From positions 1-64,000 of the forward strand of contig NZ_JAFRDR010000005.1 of the NCBI RefSeq assembly GCF_017377795.1: 64,000 bases of DNA, written 5' to 3'. Below the pieces are notes generated by a model. It was given only the letters and a program-made list of their open reading frames with translations, was not told the origin of the DNA and did not search any database. Below, piece after piece: positions 45,374 to 54,280 of this stretch. The translations under genes and the position numbers were made by a program. Each line of letters opens with the position of its first letter. Position 1 is the stretch's first letter. Source of the DNA: Williamsia soli (GTDB lineage: Bacteria > Actinomycetota > Actinomycetes > Mycobacteriales > Mycobacteriaceae).

Positions 45374-45904
45374 ATGTCTGACATTGTGAACCCGGTGGAT
45401 CCCGACACCACCTTCGATCCGGGCCTGTTCGCACGGCGTCTCGAAGAGCTGTTCCGCACCGTTCCCGGCCCGAATGGGCGTGCATACAGCGCCAAGGCGA
45501 TCGCGAATCGGTCGACCGAGCTGGGATTCCGCCTCGGTGAGTCGTATTTGAGTCAGCTCCGGTCAGGCAAGGCGAAGTCGCCGTCGTTCCGGACCGTCGA
45601 AGGCATCTCCGCCGCGTTCGGCGTCGACGTGCATTACTTTCTCGAGGACCGGGCGGCGCAGCGCACCCGCGACCAGATCGATCTGATGCGACTGCAGGCC
45701 GACACGAGCGTTCAGCTGGCCGCCTTCCGGCTGGCCGGACTGTCCAGCGACTCGGTCACCGTCGTGAACGAACTCATCAAGGTCCTGCGGGTCCAGCAAG
45801 GCCTTCCCGCGGATCCGCCGGATCTTCTCAAGTCGTCAGAGCCCGAGCTCGGCCACGGCCATTCTGGTCTGCGCGTGGTGGAAAGGCGCGAGGCCGCCGA
45901 CTAG
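45374..45904 (+). CDS. XRE/EspR-like helix-turn-helix regulator
   Basis: The 176-residue protein has an N-terminal HTH-like domain of the EspR kind (FARRLEELFRTVPGPNGRAYSAKAIANRSTELGFRLGESYLSQLRSGKAKSPSFRTVEGISAAFGVDVHYF), shown here in separate pieces rather than as one run: residues about 20-60 and 60-90, and a C-terminal helical part with a possible leucine-rich segment. ATG 45374 has GGAG six bases upstream; ATG 45356 is an alternative. It is followed by an ImmA/IrrE protease and a MAB_1171c-type membrane protein, which suggests a protease-controlled repressor system. Confidence 0.8.
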   Translation: MSDIVNPVDPDTTFDPGLFARRLEELFRTVPGPNGRAYSAKAIANRSTELGFRLGESYLSQLRSGKAKSPSFRTVEGISAAFGVDVHYFLEDRAAQRTRDQIDLMRLQADTSVQLAAFRLAGLSSDSVTVVNELIKVLRVQQGLPADPPDLLKSSEPELGHGHSGLRVVERREAAD

Positions 45905-45929
45905 ACCGTCAGGAACCGAAGGATGGTTG

Positions 45930-46442
45930 ATGCGATCCGAGAGAATCCTGCGGGCCCTGTGTCGTCGCGAACTCGCCGACCTGGACCTCGATCTGCCTCT
46001 TGACGCCGAACAGTTGTGTGCCCGATATGGCGACAGGCGCGGCCGGGCGATCAAGATCCTGGCGCACCCGCTGCCGGCCGGCACCCCGAACGGGGTCTGG
46101 CTGATGGCGGACGACGCAGACTATTTCTTCTACCAGGCGAACACCACAAGACTGCATCGCGATCAGATCATCATCCACGAGTTCGGCCACCTCATCGCGG
46201 GGCACCAGATCCTGGGCACTCCGGGGTCGTTGCTGACCGCCGACGCACCGGACCAAGCCGGTACCTCTGAGGCTTTGAGCCGGACGTGTTACTCGAATGA
46301 GCGGGAGTGGGAGGCCGAGATGTTGGCGACGATCATTCGCGAATGGGCGACCACAGCAGCGCAGGGCGTCGGTCGATCAGCCGAACACGATGGGCTGCGG
46401 GGGATTCAGAGCATTCTCGGAGGACATTCCGGATGGTTGTAG
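45930..46442 (+). CDS. ImmA/IrrE-type zinc metallopeptidase
   Basis: The 170-residue protein has the HEFGHLIAGH zinc site (HExxH plus downstream His) typical of ImmA/IrrE peptidases, which cleave XRE-type repressors in response to stress or signals. It begins MRSERILRALCRRELADLDL. AAGGA lies six bases before ATG 45930. The position directly after the XRE gene supports that substrate. Confidence 0.88.
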   Translation: MRSERILRALCRRELADLDLDLPLDAEQLCARYGDRRGRAIKILAHPLPAGTPNGVWLMADDADYFFYQANTTRLHRDQIIIHEFGHLIAGHQILGTPGSLLTADAPDQAGTSEALSRTCYSNEREWEAEMLATIIREWATTAAQGVGRSAEHDGLRGIQSILGGHSGWL

Positions 46443-46449
46443 GCCACCG

Positions 46450-47580
46450 ATGGTGATCGCAACCGTCAACGCAGGTGCGCTCGCGTTGTTCGCGATCGCG
46501 TTGTGCTGGCGCATAGACCGGATACGACGCGAGGGCGCGGGACTTCAGCCGACGGCCATGACCGTCGCCATCTCTGCGATGACCCTTGCCTTCGTGAGTA
46601 TCAACCCGCATGTGCGGGAATGGCTGGACACGACCTTGTTCACCGGGGCGGCTCGGGTGATCTTTTACTGTCTGTTGGCAAGTGGGGTCGCGGCGCTGGT
46701 CATCGTGTTCTTCTTCGGATCTGCCGAGGAGCAACGTCAGCGGCGAGCCGGGATGGAAGCGGTGCCGCTCGTCATCGCGATGATCGGGCTGAACGTGGCG
46801 ATGTTGGTCACCCCGACCCCGGTGCGCACCGAGAACGTCTCCGAATGGACGGTGCAGCACTTCGGATTTGCGCTGTTTTTCGTGATAGCCGGGTGCTACC
46901 TCGTCTATGGCCTCGGCGCGTGTGTGCTCTCCATCCGGAGATATGTCGGATTGGCAGACGGCTATCTCCGACATTCCCTGATGGTTCTGCTGACCGGTCT
47001 CTCGCTCGTCGGGCTGGGTTCGCTGGTACAGACCGCATTCGTGGTGTTGTCCGGGCTGAGTCTGGCCACTGTTCCTGTCCTGCTGAAGATCTCGGCGGTC
47101 ATCTCGTCCGTCGGAGCGGTTCTCTTCCTGGCCGGGATCTGCTACCCGATGCTGCGGGCCCGCTGGATCAAGGTGCGGTACAACTTTCGCCACCGCCGAG
47201 ACCACTCGGACCTCGAGCCACTGTGGTCTCTGACCACGTCGGCACTGCCGGAGGTGGTGTTACCCCTTCGCTCGGGTACCGATGTCGACGGATCGATCAA
47301 TCTGCTCTACCAACGTCGGGTCGTGGAGATCCGGGATGCGCTGTTGCAGCTCAGTCCGTTGTTGCCCGACGACTTCGATCGACTGACCGATCGGGATCAG
47401 GTCTTCTACCTGCGTGACGCCGTGGAGGTCTATCGCGAGGCAGGCGGCTCGTCCGGTGCTGTTCGGCAGGTGCTCGTCGGCGCAGGTGATGACCTGGACG
47501 CCGACGCCGCACCGCTACTTCGTATTTCACGGGCGTTGGCCGACCACCCGGTCACCCGGGGGAGCAACCGGACCGGCTGA
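46450..47580 (+). CDS. MAB_1171c-type membrane protein
   Basis: The 376-residue protein has about seven hydrophobic segments in its first 250 residues and a soluble C-terminal part (RDALLQLSPLLPDDFDRLTD). It corresponds to the MAB_1171c family (DUF6545) of putative transporters, often found next to XRE and ImmA/IrrE genes in actinobacteria. ATG 46450 lies 8 bases after the protease stop. It may sense or transport a signal that activates the protease; this is inference. Confidence 0.75.
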   Translation: MVIATVNAGALALFAIALCWRIDRIRREGAGLQPTAMTVAISAMTLAFVSINPHVREWLDTTLFTGAARVIFYCLLASGVAALVIVFFFGSAEEQRQRRAGMEAVPLVIAMIGLNVAMLVTPTPVRTENVSEWTVQHFGFALFFVIAGCYLVYGLGACVLSIRRYVGLADGYLRHSLMVLLTGLSLVGLGSLVQTAFVVLSGLSLATVPVLLKISAVISSVGAVLFLAGICYPMLRARWIKVRYNFRHRRDHSDLEPLWSLTTSALPEVVLPLRSGTDVDGSINLLYQRRVVEIRDALLQLSPLLPDDFDRLTDRDQVFYLRDAVEVYREAGGSSGAVRQVLVGAGDDLDADAAPLLRISRALADHPVTRGSNRTG

Positions 47581-47587
47581 CCGCGGA

Positions 47588-49168
47588 CTACCTGGCGCGG
47601 CGGCCGGCCGCGCGGACCATCTCGCCGACCGTGGTGAACTTGACGCGCGGACGCTCGAGTTCTGCCCCGGCCTGCCGCTCGGCGCGGTCGATGGCTCGGA
47701 CGCCCCGATAGCCGATGACGGTGCGCTTACGCTTTCGCAACAGGGTCCCGAAATCAGATGGTGCGTGCTGTGAGCGCGAGATAGCGCCGGCGGCAGCATC
47801 TTTCAGGAACATCTCAACCGTATTCTCGGCGCACACCTTGTTTGCGCCGATCCCGCCGCGGGGTCCACGCCGGGCCCAGCCCGCAACGTACGCGCCGGGA
47901 ACAACGGCGCCGTCAGCGCCGACGAGCCGACCGTCGACGTTGGGGAACACCCCGCGGCCATCATCGAACGGGAGGCCGGCGATCGGGGTCGAGCGGTAGC
48001 CGATGGACCGGACGACGAGGTCGGCGGCGATCTCGTGCCGGCGCTCACCCGTGACGACCCGGAGCCCCTCGACATGGTCCTCTCCGACGATGGCCTCGGG
48101 CGTGGTGTGGAAGAGGAATACGATGCGTCGCCGGGCAGGGTCCGCCGGTGCCGCGAGGTCGACGGTGGTGCCCGGATCGTCGTGGACGATCACCTCGACG
48201 CCGGGGATCGACGACAGCGCACGATATTCCGCCGAGGAGTACGCGGCACCGGCCTGATCTCTGCGGCCCACCACGATCACCTCGCGGACGTTCTGTTCCC
48301 GCAAGACGGCCAAGGCGCGATCAGCGATGTCCGTGGTCGCCAGTATCTCCGGCGGCGAGACCAGGATGCGCGCGACGTCGAGTGCAACGTTCCCGGTGCC
48401 GACGACCACCACCCTGCCGGACCGGTCGGTGGCGGCTATCGGGATCTCGCCCAAGTCGGGTGCAGAGTTGTACCAGGCCACCAGGTCGGTTGCCGACGTC
48501 GAGCCGGGGAGATCTTCACCCGGGATCCCCAGGCGGCGTGAGTCACTCGCGCCGACGGCGTAGATGACACCGTCGAAGTGTTCGCTGAGTTCGGCAGGCG
48601 TGATCTGGCCGGCGGCCACGTCGTCGCCGATCTCGATATTGGTCGCCATCGTCACCCGGGGATTGCGGTAGAGCAGATCAAAACCCTGGAGCACCTTCTT
48701 GGTGCCGGGGTGGTCGGGGGCGACACCGGCCCGGACCAGACCGCCGGGGGTGGGAAGCCTGTCGATCACGGTCACCTGCGCGGAGCTGCGATCGAGCAGG
48801 GTGCGCAGGGCGTACCCGCCCGAGGGCCCGGTGCCCACCAGCGCAACCCGAAGTCCGGCAGGGAGTTTCGGGATGACAGGGTAGGTGATCGGGGTCCAGC
48901 CGGATGTGACGTCGGAGTTGTCGCGGTAGTACGAGGCATTGATGTCGATGAAGACCTTGTCCCGGGTACCGAGCTTGTCCGCGGGATAGATGGCGTCCAC
49001 GGGACAGGCATCGGCGCACGCGCCGCAGTCGATGCAGGCCTCGGGGTCGATGTGCAGGATGTCGGAGCTACCGAACCCGCGCTCCTCCGGAGTCGGATGG
49101 ATGCAGTTGACCGGACAGACCGAGACACATGCCGCGTCGCTGCAACAGGTTTGGGTGATGACGAACAT
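47588..49168 (-). CDS. fprB: ferredoxin-NADP reductase with N-terminal ferredoxin, FprB-like
   Basis: The 526-residue protein fuses a 7Fe-type ferredoxin domain (CCSDAACVSVCPVNCIHP and CIDCGACADACPVDAI) with an FAD/NADP oxidoreductase of the adrenodoxin-reductase class (RVALVGTGPSGGYAL for FAD; VVVVGTGNVALDVARIL for NADP). The layout is that of mycobacterial FprB. It can supply electrons from NADPH to oxygenases. Its start overlaps the stop of the diiron oxygenase gene by one base, so the two are translated together and it likely feeds that enzyme. Confidence 0.93.
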   Translation of the reverse strand: MFVITQTCCSDAACVSVCPVNCIHPTPEERGFGSSDILHIDPEACIDCGACADACPVDAIYPADKLGTRDKVFIDINASYYRDNSDVTSGWTPITYPVIPKLPAGLRVALVGTGPSGGYALRTLLDRSSAQVTVIDRLPTPGGLVRAGVAPDHPGTKKVLQGFDLLYRNPRVTMATNIEIGDDVAAGQITPAELSEHFDGVIYAVGASDSRRLGIPGEDLPGSTSATDLVAWYNSAPDLGEIPIAATDRSGRVVVVGTGNVALDVARILVSPPEILATTDIADRALAVLREQNVREVIVVGRRDQAGAAYSSAEYRALSSIPGVEVIVHDDPGTTVDLAAPADPARRRIVFLFHTTPEAIVGEDHVEGLRVVTGERRHEIAADLVVRSIGYRSTPIAGLPFDDGRGVFPNVDGRLVGADGAVVPGAYVAGWARRGPRGGIGANKVCAENTVEMFLKDAAAGAISRSQHAPSDFGTLLRKRKRTVIGYRGVRAIDRAERQAGAELERPRVKFTTVGEMVRAAGRRAR

Positions 49169-50112
49169 CAGAGCATGTTGACTTTCCGGTAGACCCGCGC
49201 GGCGGGTTTGGTGAGCAATCCTGCTTCGTCGAGGAAGCTCATGAGGTGGGCGCAGCTGCTCCGGACCATCGACTTGAAGTGCTCGTTACCCCGGCGGGCG
49301 GCGACTGCGCGCTTGGCGTCGAGTCCGGCGTCGGAGTAGGCCTGTGGCCGGATCATGCTCGTGAAGATGAACGCGGCGGCTATCGAGACGACCAGCGCGC
49401 TCCACTGACGGCGCACCCACCCGACACCCTTCATGGAATCCCGCACCTCTTCCCGGGCAAACTTCATGTGGCGCGATTCCTCGAGGACGTGGATCTCGTT
49501 GACCGTGCGGATGAAGGGGAGCACCTGCTCATCACGCATGCAGCCGCGCTGGAAGACGTCCAGGATCTCCTCGGCGACCAGGATTCCGGTGTAGGCCACC
49601 TCGGCGCGGGCCGTACGCATGAACACCTTGCCGAGACGCCCGACGAACTTCGACGGGTGGTACGACTTGCCGACCATTTTCTGTGAGGCCTTGGCGAACA
49701 TGATCGAATGCCTGCACTCGTCGGCGACCTCGGTCAGCGCGAACTGGAACTCGGAGCTGTGGTAATTGCCGAGGTACTGGTCCCGGATCACCATCTCCTG
49801 CAGGATCATCTCGAACCAGATGCCGATGTTCATGATGGATGCGAACTCATGCCGGGTCAGCGCAACTCGCTGCTGCTCGGTCATCTCGTCCCAGTAGTCG
49901 GTGCCATAGAGCGACGACCACTCCGGACTGCACCCGTACTTCGCCGGGTCCATCGGCTGATCCCAGTCGATCTCCGTCATGGCGTTGCGGGACAGCCGCG
50001 CGGACGACGCGAGCAGCCGCTTCGACACCTCGTCGGCCCCCTGATCACGCAGGCTGACCACGTTGTCTCCGTGATCGCGAATGGTCGAGGCGTTTGCAGC
50101 TGTGGCCACCAT
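49168..50112 (-). CDS. AurF-like diiron oxygenase
   Basis: The 314-residue protein has two acidic/His iron-ligand motifs, ADECRHSIMF and EESRHMKFAREE, with further Glu residues (EEILDVF, FEMILQEM) expected for a di-iron N-oxygenase of the AurF superfamily. The substrate is unknown; AurF itself oxidises aryl amines. AGGGA precedes ATG 50112. The partner FprB follows directly. This arrangement is also found in mycobacteria (Rv0885-Rv0886). Confidence 0.87.
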   Translation of the reverse strand: MVATAANASTIRDHGDNVVSLRDQGADEVSKRLLASSARLSRNAMTEIDWDQPMDPAKYGCSPEWSSLYGTDYWDEMTEQQRVALTRHEFASIMNIGIWFEMILQEMVIRDQYLGNYHSSEFQFALTEVADECRHSIMFAKASQKMVGKSYHPSKFVGRLGKVFMRTARAEVAYTGILVAEEILDVFQRGCMRDEQVLPFIRTVNEIHVLEESRHMKFAREEVRDSMKGVGWVRRQWSALVVSIAAAFIFTSMIRPQAYSDAGLDAKRAVAARRGNEHFKSMVRSSCAHLMSFLDEAGLLTKPAARVYRKVNML

Positions 50113-50151
50113 GGGAGTTCCCTTCACCCGAGTCCGACAATGCTCATTGAT

Positions 50152-50171
50152 ATAACAATAGATGTTGTCAT
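50152..50171. promoter_or_regulatory. imperfect inverted repeat upstream of the diiron oxygenase operon
   Basis: ATAACAA (50152-50158) and TTGTCAT (50165-50171) form a 7-bp inverted repeat with one mismatch and a 6-base spacer, in an AT-rich stretch 40-60 bases from the oxygenase start. It is a candidate operator shared with the divergent gene at 50260. Confidence 0.45.
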
Positions 50172-50259
50172 GATGTGACGTGATCGGTCAAGGGATTGTC
50201 CGAAAACCTATGAGGCATGCGTCGTCGGTGAGCTCTCAGGTTCGGCTACCGTCGCTGAC

Positions 50260-50808
50260 ATGCTCGAGATGTGGGACGCCCGCTACGGAACGGTGGTCGT
50301 CGAGACGACGGACGCCGGGCGCGGCATCGTGGTTTCCGGGGACGACGTTCCCACCGCGTCGATCACCAGGACAGGTACCCCCGAAATCCGCTCGGACGTG
50401 CCGATCGGGACGCGGGACGGGCAGCATCTGCAGCTTCTGCTCGATGGCGAGGAGTATGCCGTGCGCCCTGGTCGGGGCAGATTCTCTCGCCGGTCCTATC
50501 GCGTCCGGGTCTCCGGTCACGGCCAAGAGTGGCTCTTCGCCCCGGCAACGCCGAGCAGTCATCGTCTCGTGAAGGGTTCGGGCTACCGGGGAGACAACGA
50601 GGTCGGGATGTTCACGGCCGACGAGGCAAGCATCACCGCGGAATGGTCCACCGAGATCAGGATCGCCGGTATGGTCGCCGGCGCTCCGGATTCGACGTCG
50701 CCGGACTGCGCTCTCGGGTTCGTGCTCGCAGCCGCTTTCGGGACAGGTGCCCGGCTGATGATGGTTGCCATTGCGTCTGCGGCGGCGGATGCCTTCTTGC
50801 CGGGCTGA
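50260..50808 (+). CDS. hypothetical protein
   Basis: The 182-residue protein has no family I recognise. It begins MLEMWDARYGTVVVETTDAG and has a central beta-rich part (RRSYRVRVSGHGQEWLFAP) and a C-terminal hydrophobic/Ala-rich helix (CALGFVLAAAFGTGARLMMV) that could be membrane-associated. It is divergent from the diiron oxygenase operon, with the inverted repeat in the gap. Confidence 0.6.
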   Translation: MLEMWDARYGTVVVETTDAGRGIVVSGDDVPTASITRTGTPEIRSDVPIGTRDGQHLQLLLDGEEYAVRPGRGRFSRRSYRVRVSGHGQEWLFAPATPSSHRLVKGSGYRGDNEVGMFTADEASITAEWSTEIRIAGMVAGAPDSTSPDCALGFVLAAAFGTGARLMMVAIASAAADAFLPG

Positions 50809-50872
50809 TCGTTCCGGTGAAGACACAACAAGCCGGGCTCGAGTGAGCCCGGCTCGTGGTGGCGTGAAAGGT

Positions 50873-51634
50873 CTAGCGCGGTGCCATGCGCAGTGCGCCG
50901 TCCATGCGGATGGTCTCGCCGTTGATGTAGTCGTGATCGACCAGGAACGCGGCCAGCTTCGCGTAGTCGGCCGGCTCGCCAAGGCGCTGCGGGAACGGGA
51001 TCCCTGCCTCGAGGGTCTTCTTGAACTCCGGGGTGATGCCATCGAGCATCGGGGTGTTGATGGTGCCCGGGGCGATGGTGTTGACGCGGACGCCGACCTG
51101 CGCGAGGTCGCGGGCCGCGGTGATCGTCATCGCGTGCACGCCGCCTTTGGAGGCGGTGTAGGCGATCTGACCGATCTGCCCTTCGAACGCGGCCACCGAG
51201 GCGGTGTTGATGATGATGCCGCGCTGGTTGTTCTCGTCGACCGCGTCCTGCTTCTGCATGCGGTTGGCGGCCAGGCGCATGACGTTGAAGGTGCCGACCA
51301 GGTTGATCTCGATGATCTTCTTGAACAGGTCGAGTTCGTGCGGGCCCTTCTTGGTGAGGATACGGCTGGCCCAGCCCACTCCGGCGCAGTTGACCGCAAC
51401 CCGCAGCGGGGCGCCGGACTCCGCAATCGTGTCCAGTGCCGCCTCGACGTCGGCTTCGCTGGTCACGTCGGCGGCGATCAGCGTGACGCCCTCGGTCGCG
51501 CCGGCCTTGTCGATCGACGGCTGCAGATCCAGCCCGAAGACGACCGCGCCCGCGTCGGCGAACCACTTGGCGGTGGCGGCCCCAAGACCTGATGCGCCGC
51601 CCGTGACCAATACTGCTGAACCTGAGATCTCCAC
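50873..51634 (-). CDS. short-chain dehydrogenase, HSD10/3-hydroxyacyl-CoA dehydrogenase-like
   Basis: The 253-residue SDR has the cofactor motif LVTGGASGLGAATAKWF, NAG-type segment AVNCAGVGWAS, catalytic Ser in NTASVAAFEGQIG and YTASKGG (Tyr/Lys). The INTPMLDGI segment and full length match 3-hydroxyacyl-CoA dehydrogenase type-2 proteins. It probably oxidises a 3-hydroxyacyl-CoA or a steroid with NAD. The start lies 57 bases from the stop of the Gdt1-type gene on the same strand. Confidence 0.9.
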   Translation of the reverse strand: MEISGSAVLVTGGASGLGAATAKWFADAGAVVFGLDLQPSIDKAGATEGVTLIAADVTSEADVEAALDTIAESGAPLRVAVNCAGVGWASRILTKKGPHELDLFKKIIEINLVGTFNVMRLAANRMQKQDAVDENNQRGIIINTASVAAFEGQIGQIAYTASKGGVHAMTITAARDLAQVGVRVNTIAPGTINTPMLDGITPEFKKTLEAGIPFPQRLGEPADYAKLAAFLVDHDYINGETIRMDGALRMAPR

Positions 51635-51691
51635 TGCTGTTGCCGTCCCTTCTACAAGTGTCCGCGGGTTGTCGACCCCGCTGTGAACACC

Positions 51692-52444
51692 CTAGTCAGC
51701 GGCTGTGGTGAGCGATCGCTCGGCCGGGGCCTGTTCGTCGGCGATGCGCCCGCGCTCCGCGCGTGCGGCTTCCAGGCGGCCGTGCTCGCGGTGACTGCGG
51801 ACGTACCAGGTACCCCCGCTGACGATGATCGCGACCGCGGTGATGGTGAACATGGTGACGACGAAATTGTTCGCCGTCACGAGCCCTTCGGCCGTCAGCC
51901 AGACGGCGAAGACGAAGAACAGCACAGCTGCTCCGTAGGCGATGGCCTTCTCTGGGAGGCGACGACCCAGCAGGGCGCCCACGGCGATGGCCAGACCGTC
52001 TGCGGCCACCATGCCTATGGTCGACCCGATCCACACGCCGGCCCAGTTGTGGTCCGTGGCCAGGGTGATGGTGGCGAGCATCGTCTTGTCGCCGAGTTCG
52101 GCGAGGAAGAACGACCCCACCACCGCAAGCAGGATCGACTTGCTGACGCGTTCGGCCTTCACCGATTCGTCGTCGTCGAGGGAATCGCCGCGCAACGTCC
52201 AGAATCCGAAGATCAACATCGCGAGCCCGCCGACGATGGACATCAGGTCGGCGGGGATCGACAGGCCGAGGAAATGTCCGAGGCCGACGGAGACCGCATG
52301 CACTGCAGTCGTGGCGATGGTGATGCCGAGGACAACGACCCACCACCGGTAGCGGAGAGCGAACGTCATCGCCATCAGCTGAGACTTGTCACCGAGTTCG
52401 GCAACGAAGATCACGCCGAAGCTGACCAGGAATGCGGTAATCAC
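51692..52444 (-). CDS. TMEM165/Gdt1 (UPF0016) cation transporter
   Basis: The product has about 250 residues and two copies of the ELGDKS/T motif (VAELGDKSQLMAMTF, LAELGDKTMLATITL), which define the Gdt1 family of Mn2+/Ca2+ transporters, with about six or seven membrane helices. A start at GTG 52444 gives the usual N-terminus; ATG 52468 is also possible and adds 8 residues. The leader contains a complex inverted-repeat region that may sense Mn or iron. It likely removes excess manganese. Confidence 0.87.
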   Translation of the reverse strand: MITAFLVSFGVIFVAELGDKSQLMAMTFALRYRWWVVVLGITIATTAVHAVSVGLGHFLGLSIPADLMSIVGGLAMLIFGFWTLRGDSLDDDESVKAERVSKSILLAVVGSFFLAELGDKTMLATITLATDHNWAGVWIGSTIGMVAADGLAIAVGALLGRRLPEKAIAYGAAVLFFVFAVWLTAEGLVTANNFVVTMFTITAVAIIVSGGTWYVRSHREHGRLEAARAERGRIADEQAPAERSLTTAAD

Positions 52445-52525
52445 ACGACCAACGTAAGCCTGCCTCATCAATTACTGCAACAGCTTGCGCACCCGTATTT
52501 CCGCAGGTGGGAGGCCCTTTCTTAA

Positions 52526-52560
52526 AAGTTTGGGAAACCGAAACTTAGGTTTCCCTTACC
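52526..52560 (-). promoter_or_regulatory. interleaved inverted repeats and DtxR-like box before the Gdt1 gene
   Basis: Two pairs interlock: AAGTTT (52526-52531) with AAACTT (52541-52546), and GGGAAACC (52532-52539) with GGTTTCCC (52548-52555), arranged A-B-A'-B'. In DNA these give overlapping palindromes; in RNA they could form alternative hairpins or an H-type pseudoknot. TTAGGTTTCCCTTACC (52545-52560) partly matches the DtxR/IdeR pattern. A Gdt1 transporter gene lies about 80 bases downstream on the minus strand. Confidence 0.5.
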
Positions 52561-52626
52561 CGGGAATTCTGCGCCGGCATACCGCGCTGCCCTGACCTGC
52601 ACGATCGGGGGACAAGTGGTCTGGAT

Positions 52627-53184
52627 CTAAGCAGCGAGGAGCATCGCCAGGACGGCGGTGTCGGGGTCGTTGCCGAGATCGACACCCACCTGATTCCGCA
52701 TCATCACCACCGTGCCGTCGGCCTCGGCCTCGGCCCACCCCGCGCGGTGCTCGAGACCGAGCTCGGGGAGGCCGGGCAGCAGCACACAACCGGAGGCGAC
52801 ATCGGAGCACTCGGGGAGCGACGGACGCGTCTCTGACGGTGGATGCAGCATCAACAGTGCAGGTGGCGGCGTATAGAAAGGACCGGCGTCCGCGAAGTCG
52901 TTGTCGATGACACTGCCGACCGCGAGCATCAACCCGACGGTGTCGGGGTCGCACACCTCAGGGCGGTCCTCGATCACGCTGAACACCGTCGTCGTGCGCA
53001 GGAAGCCGGGGCGGCAGGCGATCCGCACCGATGCGACAAGGGTCTGTGTCCATTCGAGCGTGGTGTCCGGCCAGCGACCCGAGATCAGGATCCCGCGTAG
53101 TTCGCCGTCTCGGTGGAAGGGAGTGAGCCCGATCGGAATGGATCCGGACCGCGACTTCTCGTGACCGGTGGCGTCCTCGCTCAT
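52627..53184 (-). CDS. hypothetical protein
   Basis: The 185-residue protein is acidic and has no recognised family. It begins MSEDATGHEKSRSGSIPIGL and includes an SVIEDRPEVCDPDTVGLMLAV segment and a hydrophobic C-terminus (DPDTAVLAMLLAA). A good AGGAGG ribosome-binding site precedes ATG 53184. It lies between the Gdt1-type gene and sodA. Confidence 0.6.
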   Translation of the reverse strand: MSEDATGHEKSRSGSIPIGLTPFHRDGELRGILISGRWPDTTLEWTQTLVASVRIACRPGFLRTTTVFSVIEDRPEVCDPDTVGLMLAVGSVIDNDFADAGPFYTPPPALLMLHPPSETRPSLPECSDVASGCVLLPGLPELGLEHRAGWAEAEADGTVVMMRNQVGVDLGNDPDTAVLAMLLAA

Positions 53185-53405
53185 GGTGACCTCCTGTTGC
53201 CGGAAGTGCTATTCGTTTATGTGATCGCCCTTGATCTCAAATTTTTGCCTGCTATCGCAGCATGCCCGGTAAATGGTTGGCACACAAGCCGACTCGACTG
53301 CTAAAACAGCGGTTTAACACGGAGTTCTCATCCGGCCCGTTCGCATGCCGTGAGCCAAGCGAACTGACACCGTCCGGCGTGCGAAGCGAGCCAGGGACAC
53401 AACAA

Positions 53406-53427
53406 CGGCCGCCCCGAAGGGCGGCCG
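53406..53427 (-). terminator. rho-independent terminator after sodA
   Basis: CGGCCGCCC (53406-53414) and GGGCGGCCG (53419-53427) form a perfect 9-bp stem with a CGAA loop on the plus strand. Read on the minus strand, it gives a UUCG-type tetraloop followed by TTGTTGTG. It lies about 30 bases after the sodA stop, so it is a strong terminator. Confidence 0.85.
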
Positions 53428-53457
53428 CCGCGTGATGGTGCGTGGAGCGGGGTGCGC

Positions 53458-54087
53458 TCAGGCAGGCACGATGAGGCCGGAGCCCTGCGCCTGAGCCTTG
53501 GCGAAACGCTCGGAGGCGTCGGCCCAGTTGACCACGTTCCACCACGCCTTGACGTAGTCCGGCTTGACGTTCTGGTAGTCGAGGTAAAAGGCGTGCTCCC
53601 ACATGTCGAGCATCACGATGGGGATGAAACCAACGGAAGTATTTCCGTGCTGATCGGTCAGCTGCTCGATCAGGAGCTTGCCCTCGATGGTGTCGTAGCC
53701 GAGGATCGCCCAGCCGCTGCCCTGCAGTGTGGTGGCTGCGGCGGTGAAGTGCGCCTGGAACTTGTCGAATCCGCCGAACTGATCGTCGATGGCTGCGGCG
53801 AGGTCGCCCTCTGGCTTGTCGCCACCGTTGGGCGACAGGTTCTTCCAGAAGATCGAGTGGTTGGTGTGCCCGCCGAGGTGGAAGGCGAGGTTGGCCGACA
53901 GCTGAAAGACCTTGTCAGCGATGGTGCCGTCTTCGCGAGCAGCCGCAAGCTTCTCGACTGCGGTGTTCACGCCCTTGACGTAGGTGGCGTGGTGCTTGCT
54001 GTGGTGCAGCTCCATGATCCTGCCGGAGATGTGCGGCTCGAGAGCTGCGTAGTCGTAGTCCAGATCCGGCAAGGTGTAGTCAGACAC
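53458..54087 (-). CDS. sodA: superoxide dismutase, Fe/Mn family
   Basis: The 209-residue enzyme dismutates superoxide to peroxide and oxygen. The metal ligands are in ELHHSKHH (His28), [11 protein letters not shown] (His about 76) and LDMWEHAFY (Asp and His). It begins [18 protein letters not shown], without a signal peptide, like mycobacterial SodA. The terminator follows. Metal preference cannot be decided with certainty from these residues. Confidence 0.96.
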   Translation of the reverse strand: MSDYTLPDLDYDYAALEPHISGRIMELHHSKHHATYVKGVNTAVEKLAAAREDGTIADKVFQLSANLAFHLGGHTNHSIFWKNLSPNGGDKPEGDLAAAIDDQFGGFDKFQAHFTAAATTLQGSGWAILGYDTIEGKLLIEQLTDQHGNTSVGFIPIVMLDMWEHAFYLDYQNVKPDYVKAWWNVVNWADASERFAKAQAQGSGLIVPA

Positions 54088-54216
54088 GATGTTCCTCTCA
54101 CTATGCGGGGACGGAAAATCCCCAGTTTGTCGTCCTCTAAATGGGCTCTACCCGTTTGAGTGCACTTCCTACCCTTACGCAGGATATGGCGATGTGCAAT
54201 AGCGTGCGCCAGATGC

Positions 54217-54236
54217 ACCTCAAGCCTGGTTGAGGT
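54217..54236. terminator. small hairpin in the sodA upstream region
   Basis: ACCTCAA (54217-54223) and TTGAGGT (54230-54236) form a perfect 7-bp stem with a 6-base loop. It lies 45 bases after the stop of the small minus-strand membrane-protein gene and could end that transcript. Confidence 0.45.
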
Positions 54237-54280
54237 TTGGCGATGCTGATCGGCCGGGGAAAACGGCCCTGCTCTGCGTA

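Noticed and set aside
52444-52620. yybP-ykoY manganese riboswitch before the Gdt1 gene
   Set aside because: The conserved loop sequences of that riboswitch are not visible; only simple inverted repeats are seen.
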